Part shown: in pieces, positions 12,238 to 44,334 of the stretch | Numbering within the stretch: position 1 is the first letter of the stretch | Layout: the number at the start of each line of letters is the position of its first letter | Assembly: GCA_963693365.1 (NCBI GenBank) | Contig: CAVNZM010000005.1 | Coordinates: 2,666,001 to 2,730,000 of the forward strand | From: Amoebidium appalachense | Taxonomy: Eukaryota > Ichthyosporea | DNA length: 64,000 nucleotides | Direction: 5' to 3' | Notes under the pieces: model-generated | The model's database searches: none | Told to the model about the DNA's origin: nothing | What the model saw: only the letters and a program-made list of their open reading frames with translations | Translations under genes and position numbers: made by a program

Positions 12238-12689
12238 TTTTCAAAGATGTTGCATGGCGCTGGCGAGTGAATGTGGCACGTGTCAAAGATGCACAACCAA
12301 AGGTCGGGAGGAGGTTGATCGTAAAAAGAGAGATCTGAGAGTCTGTCAGCAGTCTGCAGGAGAGAGAGAGAGAGCCTCGAGCTCGGCCGCGGGCAGGGAT
12401 CCGGGAGGGACGTCGGAGAGCCTGGGAGAGTTCGAAGCATCTGGCGCAATGATAACGCAAAATGAAAAGGCGCACTCCTTGCCAGTGTTTGTGGCGACAG
12501 TCGCCGGCGTCAGTCGCGGTCGCCGAGCAGTCCGACTCAGAAGCCGGCCGAGCATGGTCAGCGCAAAAAACCAAAATAACGGAAACTAGGAATTTGTTGT
12601 ACAACACACACATATATATCTTGAAACAGTAGTTTTATACAGGGTTCGCGTACTACGCACTTTGAAGTGTGGCGTACAGCCACTTTGAT
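12238..12689. promoter_or_regulatory. Divergent intergenic region between ankyrin-kinase and SIN3
   Basis: These 452 bases separate the minus-strand ATG at 12237 from the candidate plus-strand SIN3 first ATG at 12690, so the two genes probably share a bidirectional promoter. The only core-promoter-like feature I see is an AT-rich stretch around 12608-12640. The first codon of the left gene has a good context (AAAATGG). Confidence 0.4.
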
Positions 12690-33167
<20,478 letters not shown>

Positions 33168-33505
33168 TGCCACGTGGGATTTAGAAAGAGGTGATAGTTG
33201 CATTGAACTAGTCGAGGTGTGCGGGGGTTGGAAAACGTAACAGCACAAATCGGCTTTGCGTTTTTGTTTGTTGTTGGACTTCACATTCAGTTGTTGTTGT
33301 TGTGTGTGTGTGTGGAGAGGGTGGGAGACTTATGTAGTCTCCAATATGCAAGAGAGTGAGATTGAACATGCGAATGAAATGAATCAGTATTACTGGGGGT
33401 GTATTTCAGCTTCCTGCATCTGTGTGGATATTGGCACAAAAGGAGGGAATGTTTGTGTGTGTGTGTATGTGTGTGTGTGTGTGTGGTTGGGTGGGGGCAG
33501 AGGGA

Positions 33506-33548
<43 letters not shown>

Positions 33549-34021
33549 TGGGGGAGAACACAACCTGTCCATCAGCATTTCTTTGTGGTTCTTAGCTTTT
33601 TCTTTTCTTTTTTTTTTTTTTTTTTTTTTTGCTTTTCTTAGCAATGTCCTGCAACCAACGGTACGACATGCACCGAGAACCACACACGAGTTATAAGGGT
33701 TGCCTGAGTGCACGTGTCTGGCATAGTGCATATGATTGGATGCTCCCCAATATCTGCCTTTATAACATATATCACATGGGTGGGACTTATACTTACTCCC
33801 ACTAATAGCAGAGAAATGGTTTGCAGGTTCTGAAATTAGTGACGCTTTACCCTTGAAGGAGGACATATTGTCTTGTGGTGCAATGCGCATTGGAAAGTAA
33901 TCAATAAGACGAATAAAGCACACAGCGAGCGACTACAGACTTCTCATACACGATCATCAATCATTCTTGCAACAGGAAAGTTAGAGGTTCGAGTTCACCG
34001 TACTCTTTGTACAGCACGGTA

Positions 34022-34062
<41 letters not shown>

Positions 34063-34160
34063 TCCGTGACGTGCGGAGACCAACGTTTGTGCGTACATTC
34101 CCGCAGCCACTTACTTTGTCGCCAGCACTAGGCCCTATGGTGTCATATCTTTCTGTGCCT

Positions 34161-34194
<34 letters not shown>

Positions 34195-34397
34195 CACACA
34201 CACACACACACACACACACAGTACCACCACTACCTATGCACGTTTTGACGTTCGGGACTCTCAGCCTACACAGATACATAAACATAATTATCGAGCCCGT
34301 GCGCACGCGTCTACATCCACTACTACACACACACGCATGCATGCTCACAAGCACCTGCACACCCAACCCACACCTACACACTTTTGCCTTTGTACAT
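33168..34397. other. Convergent intergenic region between SIN3 and gene 3
   Basis: This is the spacer between the two stop codons. It contains a poly-G tract (about 33511-33547), poly-T (33610-33630), a GT run (34025-34060), a C run (34160-34192) and a CA run (34196-34219). No gene-like frame is seen on either strand. Confidence 0.6.
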
Positions 34398-34670
34398 CTA
34401 TGTTGCCGCATCTGCCGCCTTCCCATTCTCCTGTGGCACTTCGATCATTTTCCTCCTCAACTTAGCCTGCTCCAACTGCTCGACCTTCTTAGCAAGTGCC
34501 TGTTGTGCCTGCAGTAGGCGGGTAAACAGAGCAAAGGCCTCCCTCAGTATGCCCTGCAGCTGGGCACTCACGGCACTAGCAATGGCTGCTGACAGCATGC
34601 CCGCAAACCACCTGCTGACCGTGTTGAGCAGACGCTCGTTGCGCACGTCCTTGTGGAATTGCACCTGTGT

Positions 34671-34725
<55 letters not shown>

Positions 34726-35304
34726 GATGTATGCGTTAGAGGGTTGGAAATATGGAGGAGACAACAAAGAGCAAAAACAAAACGTCACAAACGTGGGAAA
34801 TCCAAAATCAAAACAATCAAGCGTGCAGGCAGAAGACACTTGAACAGAGCCATCATCAGGGGGGTTCCTATGCCTCCACAAAAGCATGGGTTTCGACTCT
34901 TTAACCTCTCGCGTGTGGTTCCCAAACCATACTTTGTTTCAACAGCAATAGGCGAGTCCACCCGTCTCGGCCAGCAACGAGCAGGGTTGTTCAAGGACCA
35001 GCAATCTAAGAAAACGGGGGGGAGGGGGGGGGGGGGGGTAGGTAAACGAAGTGAGAACAAAGCATTGATAATCTGCCCTTGTCCTTTACCTTGCCCCCCC
35101 CCCCCTGTTCTTTCTACCTCGAATTGGTTGCCTACACACACACGTGCACACACCTGGAACGTGTTGAAGTGGGTCTTGAAGTCGCCGGCATCGAATATGG
35201 GGCACGAGTCTGGGCCGGGGGGCTGCATGACCCGCATGGCCACAGACAGGTCCAGTCCCGGCTTAAGAATAGTCACATCAAGGTGCCCGGCATCCTGGGA
35301 GGGA

Positions 35305-35346
<42 letters not shown>

Positions 35347-36743
35347 TGAATGCGTCAAAAAGTACGAAGTACACAAGAACAAACGGATAACACGATGCAG
35401 AATGCAAGCCATACATAAAGAGTATGCATAATAAGCAGAGCCCATCCTCAGGGGGGGCCCACGTCATCCACAGTACCCGAGTTTCGACCTATTCCCCTCG
35501 TTAACGAAACCCAACTCAGATACTGTTTCACTTGAACATGAGTAGGTCACCCGTCTTGATCAGAGACGAGCAGGGTTGCTTATGCAGGCAAGGGCAGTGG
35601 GAAAGGCCGGGGGTTAAAGTTGCAGCAGTAAGCAGAAGCAAGAAAAATATAGATAGGAACTCAGGAGACGGGGCTTCTAGGAAGCTCCCCCGTCGATACC
35701 TAAGTCGATACTTCCCTGGCTAACATACTACACCAGCTGAAAAGAATTAAGTCCCGAAGGCCACAGAATTCGTAATCAGAGGGGAAAATATGAGATTTGA
35801 CCCACGCCGCAGGGTAGTAACACGCTTACTAGGGCGGAACTTTATCGTCTTCGAACGGAAAGCTATGCCCCCGGATGTCAGCCGGAAATATGGTATCACC
35901 CATTGCTTTGGGCTTGAAAAAAGCCAAGGGGGGGGGGGGGGGGGGGGGGGGGGGTTTGAATGCGGAACACAGTACGAAGTACGCATACACGATGAGAAGC
36001 ATGGTGCAGGACACATGCAAAGGCAAACATTCAACTATGCAGCATCAGCCATGCGCACAGTATGCGTCATAAGCAGAGCCCATCCTCAGGGAGGGGGGGG
36101 GGGGGGGGGGGGGGGTTAGTACAAAGAATAAACACAATGCACACACAAAAAATGCAACATGATTAGCGCTAGTCGAAGGGGTGTCCAAGTCAAATCCTCC
36201 CCCGGAAGAGGGGGGGGGGGGGGGAAGGTGGAGGGGGAGGCAAGAACCCATGTGAACACGAACGAGCACCACGAGTGTGCTGTGAACTTTAAGGTTGGGT
36301 GGGTGGGTGGGTTGGAGGTGGTGGTGGTGGTGGTGGTGGGTTTTGTTGGGGGGGAGGGGGGGGGGAGAGGGGCTGCAGAACATACCGAGAAGGAAGGGAA
36401 AGACTTTTTGTCGTAGACGAAGTGGATGGGGTCTGTTACAGCCCCAATACCCCTGGCCACTATAGTGATCACCATCTGACTGCCCCCATTCGTTAAAGAA
36501 TCCTCGTCTATCACTAGGTCCATCGTGCTCTGCATCAGTAGCTGCAGCCTCTCCGGCAGCTCAACCACCCGCACCACAATGTTGTCGATCACGTACGTGT
36601 CTTTGGATTTGAGCTCTTTAACGTCTGGTACCTGAGGAGGGAAAAGGTTGAGAGGGATTAGCAAAACAAAACTTAGGCTGAGTTGTATGGGATACAGGGG
36701 ATTGCAACTGACGGTGGGGGGGAGAGAGAGAGAGAGTGGGGGT

Positions 36744-36777
<34 letters not shown>

Positions 36778-36938
36778 GATGTATGCGTTAGAGGGTTGGA
36801 AATATGGAGGAGACAACAAAGAGCAACAACAAAGCGTCACAAAGGTGGGAAATCCAAAATCAAACAACGTGCAGGCAGAAGACACTTGAACAGAGCCCAT
36901 CATCAGGTCTCGCGCGTGGTTCCCAACCCATACTCTGT

Positions 36939-36989
<51 letters not shown>

Positions 36990-39102
36990 TTTTGAATGCG
37001 GAACACAGTACGAAGTACGCATACACGATGAGAAGCATGGTGCAGGACACATGCAAAGGCAAACATTCAAGTATGCAGCATCAGCCATGCGCACAGTATG
37101 CGTCATAAGCAGAGCCCATCCTCAGGGAGGGCCCAAGTCATCAATTGCGTCTGAGTTTCGACCCCTTAGCCCGCGTATATACGACGCTCCAACTCAGACA
37201 GCAGCATCAACTGAACTTGGGTGGGTCAACCCGTCTTGATCAAAGACGAGCAGGGTTGCTTATGCAAGCAAGGTGAGCAAAACGGTGAAGATGTATGTGC
37301 AAACTAATGCAGTGCAGCGACAAACGCGTATGTGCTTACAGATGCACGACACAGAGCAACCATGCCCGGTTGCATGGAAGTAAAGATGTCTCCACACAGT
37401 GGTCTGTCCTGAAAGGACACCTCTGAAAGAAGACAGGGGGGGTTTTGAATGCGGAACACAGTACGAAGTACGCATACACGATGAGAAGCATGGTGCAGGA
37501 CACATGCAAAGGCAAACATTCAAGTATGCAGCATCAGCCATGCGCACAGTATGCGTCATAAGCAGAGCCCATCCTCAGGGAGGGCCCAAGTCATCAATTG
37601 CGTCTGAGTTTCGACCCCTTAGCCCGCGTATATACGACGCTCCAACTCAGACAGCAGCATCAACTGAACTTGGGTGGGTCAACCCGTCTTGATCAAAGAC
37701 GAGCAGGGTTGCTTATGCAAGCAAGGTGAGCAAAACGGTGAAGATGTATGTGCAAACTAATGCAGTGCAGCGACAAACGCGTATGTGCTTACAGATGCAC
37801 GACACAGAGCAACCATGCCCGGTTGCATGGAAGTAAAGATGTCTCCACACAGTGGTCTGTCCTGAAAGGACACCTCTGAAAGAAGACAGGGGGGGTTTTG
37901 AATGCGGAACACAGTACGAAGTACGCATACACGATGAGAAGCATGGTGCAGGACACATGCAAAGGCAAACATTCAAGTATGCAGCATCAGCCATGCGCAC
38001 AGTATGCGTCATAAGCAGAGCCCATCCTCAGGGAGGGCCCAAGTCATCAATTGCGTCTGAGTTTCGACCCCTTAGCCCGCGTATATACGACGCTCCAACT
38101 CAGGGGGGGGGGGGTGAGATGGGGCACAAGCGGGATGGGAGCCGGAAGAAGGTTGGGTCTTATACTAACTATGCCACACAGTGTGGAATATCAAGAAACA
38201 ATACAAAAACTCAAGGTAGGACACGGAGTTATGTACGAAGATAGACAAGGAGGGTGCCACATAAGCAAAGCTCACCCTTATTCAGAGAGGGGAAAAGGGG
38301 GGGGGGGGGGGGGGGGGGGGGGGGGAATGCAAGAAAGAAGGCAGGCCAGTTAGGAAGTTCTGTGACGTCCGCACCATCAGGTTAACCCCCCCCCCCCCCC
38401 CCCCCCTTTCCCCTCCCCCGGCTTTGTAGTTGCATTCTCCTGTGTCAATATACGAGATCCATGAGAGAACCAAAATGCATGCACCATTTGGAAGGAGCGG
38501 GGGCGGGGGGGGGGGGGGGGGAGGGGGGGGGGGGGGGGGGGGGGGGGATTAAGAGAGAGAGAAGGGAGGGTTCAAGCAGTGAAGGGAAAGTTTCGGCGCC
38601 GGGAGAGATGGGGGGAGAGCAGGGGGCGCGGGAAGGGGGTTCCAGACTGTTGGCCACACCTCGATACGACTGAGCCTCTTGGACAGGACGGGCCAGACAA
38701 TGGCCCTGATCATAGTGGATGCGAAATTCATGGGGTCCTTTGTGAGCTGGCCAATCAGATCCTCCCCGCTCTCCTGCACGTGCTTCTCCACCCTCTGCAG
38801 CATCTCGCTCACCATAGACCCCTCACTGTTGAGTGGCTGCATGGCCCCGTGCACCTCCACAGCCGCAGAGATGATGCCCTAATATGGAAATGAGGGCGAG
38901 TTTAGTTGAATTTGGAAGGGGGAGGGGTGGGCCGGGAGAGGGGAAGGGGGAGGGGGGGGGGGGGGGGGGGGTTGCAGAGTACGGTAATTGGAGTTCACAT
39001 TCATTGCGGATAGCACCTTGCAAATTTGCCAGAGCCCATATCCTCTGGGGAAAGTGTGTGGGTGTGTGGGTGTGTGAGTGTGTGGGCTGGGGGGCCAGGC
39101 GG

Positions 39103-39139
<37 letters not shown>

Positions 39140-39217
39140 GTTCACGGTGGTGAGGCTGACATAGTAAGGTAAAAGTGCACAGGGAGGAGCAAGAGAAAGA
39201 AGGCAAGATGTGTGTGT

Positions 39218-39250
<33 letters not shown>

Positions 39251-39274
39251 GGGGGGGAGGGAGGGGGGGGGGGG

Positions 39275-39308
<34 letters not shown>

Positions 39309-39428
39309 TATCACTCAGGGCAAGACAAGGAATTGTGGAGTCCATTATATTTATGCACTTGCAAGTAAACGCAAACAAGGCACGGATCTATTCCCTTCTT
39401 TTGGCTCTCGGCAAGGGAGGTGGGGGGA

Positions 39429-39507
<79 letters not shown>

Positions 39508-40588
39508 GAGCCTCCAACAATAATTACACCCCTACACTAAGGCCAGTCCCTCCTCCCTTCCCCCGAAAGTGGTACCTAGTGTGTAGATTACAGCTTCTGT
39601 AAACACATAAATTTAGCATTAGCAAGAGCCCAGAGTGTGCAAAATTACAAAAAGAGAGAAAGGGGCCAGGGGGAAGGGGGGGAGGGGGGGGGGGGGGGGG
39701 GGGGGGGATGATAGAATACTGCGGCAACCGTGGTGGTGCAGTGTATACACGCAAACAGACCTACAGAAAAACATGCTCTAGCTCTCAGGTCTCTTACACT
39801 CTCGCAAAACACTTTGTCACACTTGCGCTTAATCTCTCGGTTTCTTTCTCTCCCGTCACACACACAGTCTCTCTCTCCCTGCCCCCCTTCCCCCCCGAAA
39901 AAACTACCCTATCTCACTCTCAGCCTCTACCTTCCCTACCCCCTGCCCCTCACCCTTCGTGATACACCAACAGAGACTACAAACCCCATTCCCCTCCAAC
40001 CTGCCCTCCCCCCAAACCCCCACCCCCCTTCACCCCCCACACCTGCTGCTTCTTGAGAGCCTCCACCACATCATCGAAGTCCTTAGCCAGTTGCTCCTTC
40101 TCTGTGTTTCAACACAATAAATCAGCTGGAAAGTAACTGAAAACTACTCCGTGCTTCACTCAAGAGCACCGTCATCCAAGCCTACAGATGCCACAAGTAA
40201 CAATTTGTTCTCCAAGTATATCTGCACCTTCAAGCAGCACAAAAGAAGAATGAGCCTGCCCTAATTGCTTATTCGAACACAACCACTGTGTTTGGCAAAG
40301 TAGACCTCGAAAACTTCACAGACGCTGTTCGGTTAACAAACACAGCCCCAAAGGACTAAGGCAAGAATCTGGCCTTACCAGCAGGCACAAATATTCTGAA
40401 AATGCTAGGACCTTTGAAAATACAAGTTGCCCGAAGAAAGATGAAGGTGTAGGAAGCAGTGGGGCAGGCAGGGTTTCATAGGGAGGGAACAAGGGGGAGG
40501 GAAAGGGGGAGGAGGGAGGGGGGGGGGGGGGGGGGGGGGGAGGAGAGGCAACGGGCAAGAACGAGAGTGAGGTAACGGGAGAAGGCAG

Positions 40589-40632
<44 letters not shown>

Positions 40633-41179
40633 CGGGGGAAAGCAAAGGTGGAAGGGAAGTGGGGGAGTGGGAAGAAGGGAGGGAGGGAGGGGGGAGGAGA
40701 AGGGGGAAGGGGGGGGGGGGGGGGGGGGGGGGGGGTTGTAACCACTGACCTATGGGCTTGTCGGACTCTGCGGCACCCAGCGAGTTTGCCAGCCTGCCCA
40801 GTGCGCTGTGAACCGTCTCGTCTCTTAGAGCCTCCACCAGTGCATGGGCACTCTCGTTGGTGCCAAACCCACCAATCTCAAGCAGAGCCCTAAAGAACTC
40901 TTCCGCTTCATCACCATCCCTCGCTGCCTCCAGGAAGAGGATGAGCTTAAGAAGTGCCAGCTTGGCGACGCGCGCATCTTTCCCCTCCAGCTTGGCAAGT
41001 GCATCTATCCATTTCTCCTGTGATGCAAGCCCATCTACTATGCTCTGGCCTGCCGTTTTGGGGTCTGCTGCCAGCGCACCAAAGAGCTCTTGAACGGCTG
41101 TGCGTGTGTGCTGCGAGGTGATGATATCATGCAGTAGCCCTACAGCGCTGCTGTTGCTAACTTCTTCGTCTGCCGTCAT
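34398..41179 (-). CDS. Uncharacterised 453-residue protein, possible TULIP/HAM1-like lipid-binding type
   Basis: Minus-strand exons: 41179-40750, 40101-40043, 38878-38660, 36631-36386, 35294-35154, 34664-34398 (TAG). Every junction is GT-AG and the phases sum to 453 codons plus stop. The N-terminal half is a helical repeat-like region rich in Ala/Leu/Glu (residues 1-145). Residues 165-240 are amphipathic and end WPVLSKRLSRIEVPD. Residues 240-370 look like alternating beta strands (TYVIDNIVVRVVELPERL, MVITIVARGIG, HLDVTILKPGLDLSVAM). The C terminus is an alpha-helical or coiled-coil segment (LLQAQQALAKKVEQLEQAK) with a polar tail. The P-R-I-E then I-D-N-I pattern and long beta strands recall BPI-like TULIP/HAM1-like lipid-transfer proteins. 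This is only resemblance, and I do not recognise the family with confidence. Its three 3' introns carry copies of a dispersed repeat. Confidence 0.8.
34725..34990 (+). repeat. Dispersed repeat, second subfamily, copy 1
   Basis: This follows a poly-G run (about 34685-34724) and begins TGATGTATGCGTTAGAGGG. The first 165 bases are repeated at 36776-36945 with few changes. Later blocks (AGAGCCATCATCAGG, GGTTTCGACTC, GACGAGCAGGGTTG in variant form) match the conserved blocks of the TTTGAATGCG subfamily, so the two subfamilies share a 3' half. It lies in an intron of gene 3. Confidence 0.75.
35345..35630 (+). repeat. Dispersed repeat family, copy B
   Basis: This follows a poly-G tract of about 45 bases (35299-35344) and begins TTTGAATGCGTC. 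It is nearly identical to copy A at 23590-23864 in opposite orientation. It is intronic in gene 3, between exons 36631-36386 and 35294-35154. Confidence 0.85.
35955..36093 (+). repeat. Dispersed repeat family, partial copy
   Basis: This begins TTTGAATGCGGAACACAG right after a poly-G run (about 35930-35954) and ends at CCATCCTCAGGGAGG, where a second poly-G run (36092-36115) replaces the rest of the unit. It is the same 5' half as the tandem units at 36991-38106. Confidence 0.8.
36776..36945 (+). repeat. Dispersed repeat, second subfamily, copy 2
   Basis: This follows poly-G (about 36742-36775) and starts TGATGTATGCGTTAGAGGG, as at 34725. It stops at another poly-G tract (36940-36988), after which a TTTGAATGCG copy begins. 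Two subfamily members are thus joined through a G homopolymer. Confidence 0.8.
36991..38106 (+). repeat. Tandem array of the dispersed repeat, 453-base period
   Basis: Units start TTTGAATGCGGAACACAG at 36991, 37444 and 37897, exactly 453 bases apart. Each unit is a 265-base repeat plus a 188-base spacer ending CACCTCTGAAAGAAGACAGGGGGG. Copies are essentially identical, and the third is cut short at CTCCAACTCAGG, where a G run begins at 38103. The array lies in the intron between gene 3 exons 38878-38660 and 36631-36386. Confidence 0.95.
39102..39506. repeat. Very G-rich cluster in an intron of gene 3
   Basis: Poly-G blocks at about 39102-39137, 39219-39306 (broken by single A residues) and 39426-39506 (almost unbroken) lie within 400 bases on the plus strand. 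In gene 3 sense orientation they are poly-C. They fall in the intron between exons 40101-40043 and 38878-38660. Confidence 0.9.
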
Positions 41180-43138
<1,959 letters not shown>

Positions 43139-43149
43139 CCATCCATGTC

Positions 43150-44334
43150 ATGGCACATGCCTATAATCGTTTCAGAACCTCTTTCAAAGTTCCATCTACA
43201 CCCATCACACATGTGCGACCATTAAAACGTCCAGCAGATACACCTACCACAGATGCACAACCAGAAAAACATCGCCTTAGACTAAGCGCAACACCTATTT
43301 ACAATACACTACCCATTCAGAATAACACCACACCACTCCGTAGAAACACAATAACAACCATGCCGAAACTTTCGGTTGATACAGTACTGGCAGAACTTGC
43401 CCTCGTTAAGAAACAGCTAAATGAGCTGTTACCACTCAAGAACATGATAGAAAAACTCCAAACAGAAAATACCCAACTCAAGCTCACCATTGATTCACTC
43501 ACAGCCCAGCTAAACATTAGTGGATCGCAAAACCCCAAAACTCATGAGCAAACATCTCGCGACGGAGACATTTCCACCCCAACACAAAACAACACAGGAC
43601 CGGAAGCACAGCTCCCGGCAGAGTTCCTAGAATATGCGAACTCTCGTAAAACACCCGAGCTCCGCCAAATTGCCAAGGAAACATATGCCAGCATTCTTGC
43701 AGGCAACGAGTACCGCCGCAACTCCCCTCCCAAACCGCCGGCTAAGGGGAACACCCAAGCAAACGGTAACATCAACATCCCACCCAAATACGAGAGGGTG
43801 TATTTCAAAGTCAAGCACGGCAGACGCCCACACAGGGCCATGTGGTCCATCTTCAAGGCTCTCGGCTTCCGGTGCTCTCGCATCCTTTGTCTGTCCTTCA
43901 TTGGATACGATGTGCTGGAAGTAGCAGTACGGGGCGACTATAACCGTGCGTTCATCCGTGACGCGACAAAGGGGTGTGGAAGCTTCTTCACCCACCTCCC
44001 AAGCTACGACCCATGCGCGCCGGAAAACATTCAGAAAGCAGACAAAGAACGTAAAGTGTCTGCTAAGAATGCGTGCGCCACACGTTGTCGTGTACGCATC
44101 AGCAAGGCAAAAGAGTTCCTCGCAAAGTTGGAAAACGATGCTACGAGCGTGATAGACACGGACACGAAGGAACCAATGTTTTCTGGTGAGAAACTGCTCG
44201 AGCGCAAACGCCGATGCGAGATGGAAATCGAGCTCTTCTGCGAACTGTTCGCGCTGGCGGAAGGTCGTGCATACGACCCCGTAAGCGACAAGTGGGAACC
44301 AACCCCACAGGTGTCGGACCAAACCGATGCCTAA
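43150..44334 (+). CDS. LINE ORF1 protein, coiled-coil nucleic-acid chaperone-like
   Basis: This 394-residue product carries a leucine-rich coiled coil at about residues 75-120 (LAELALVKKQLNELL, MIEKLQTENTQLKL), which would trimerise or dimerise ORF1p as in other LINEs. A basic conserved-looking block follows at about 215-265 (YERVYFKVKHGRRPHRAMW, GFRCSRILCLSFIGYDVLEV), then a lysine/arginine-rich segment. I see no CCHC zinc knuckle. By analogy it binds the element RNA in the cytoplasm. Its TAA overlaps the ORF2 start in ATGCCTAA, which suggests coupled termination and reinitiation. Confidence 0.8.
   Translation: MAHAYNRFRTSFKVPSTPITHVRPLKRPADTPTTDAQPEKHRLRLSATPIYNTLPIQNNTTPLRRNTITTMPKLSVDTVLAELALVKKQLNELLPLKNMIEKLQTENTQLKLTIDSLTAQLNISGSQNPKTHEQTSRDGDISTPTQNNTGPEAQLPAEFLEYANSRKTPELRQIAKETYASILAGNEYRRNSPPKPPAKGNTQANGNINIPPKYERVYFKVKHGRRPHRAMWSIFKALGFRCSRILCLSFIGYDVLEVAVRGDYNRAFIRDATKGCGSFFTHLPSYDPCAPENIQKADKERKVSAKNACATRCRVRISKAKEFLAKLENDATSVIDTDTKEPMFSGEKLLERKRRCEMEIELFCELFALAEGRAYDPVSDKWEPTPQVSDQTDA

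Noticed and set aside
34860-34960. Hammerhead-ribozyme-like boxes (CTGATGA and GTCGAAAC on the minus strand) in the dispersed repeat
   Set aside because: The boxes occur in permuted order. A six-base stem II could be drawn only in the second subfamily and not in the other, and no NUH cleavage triplet closes stem III.
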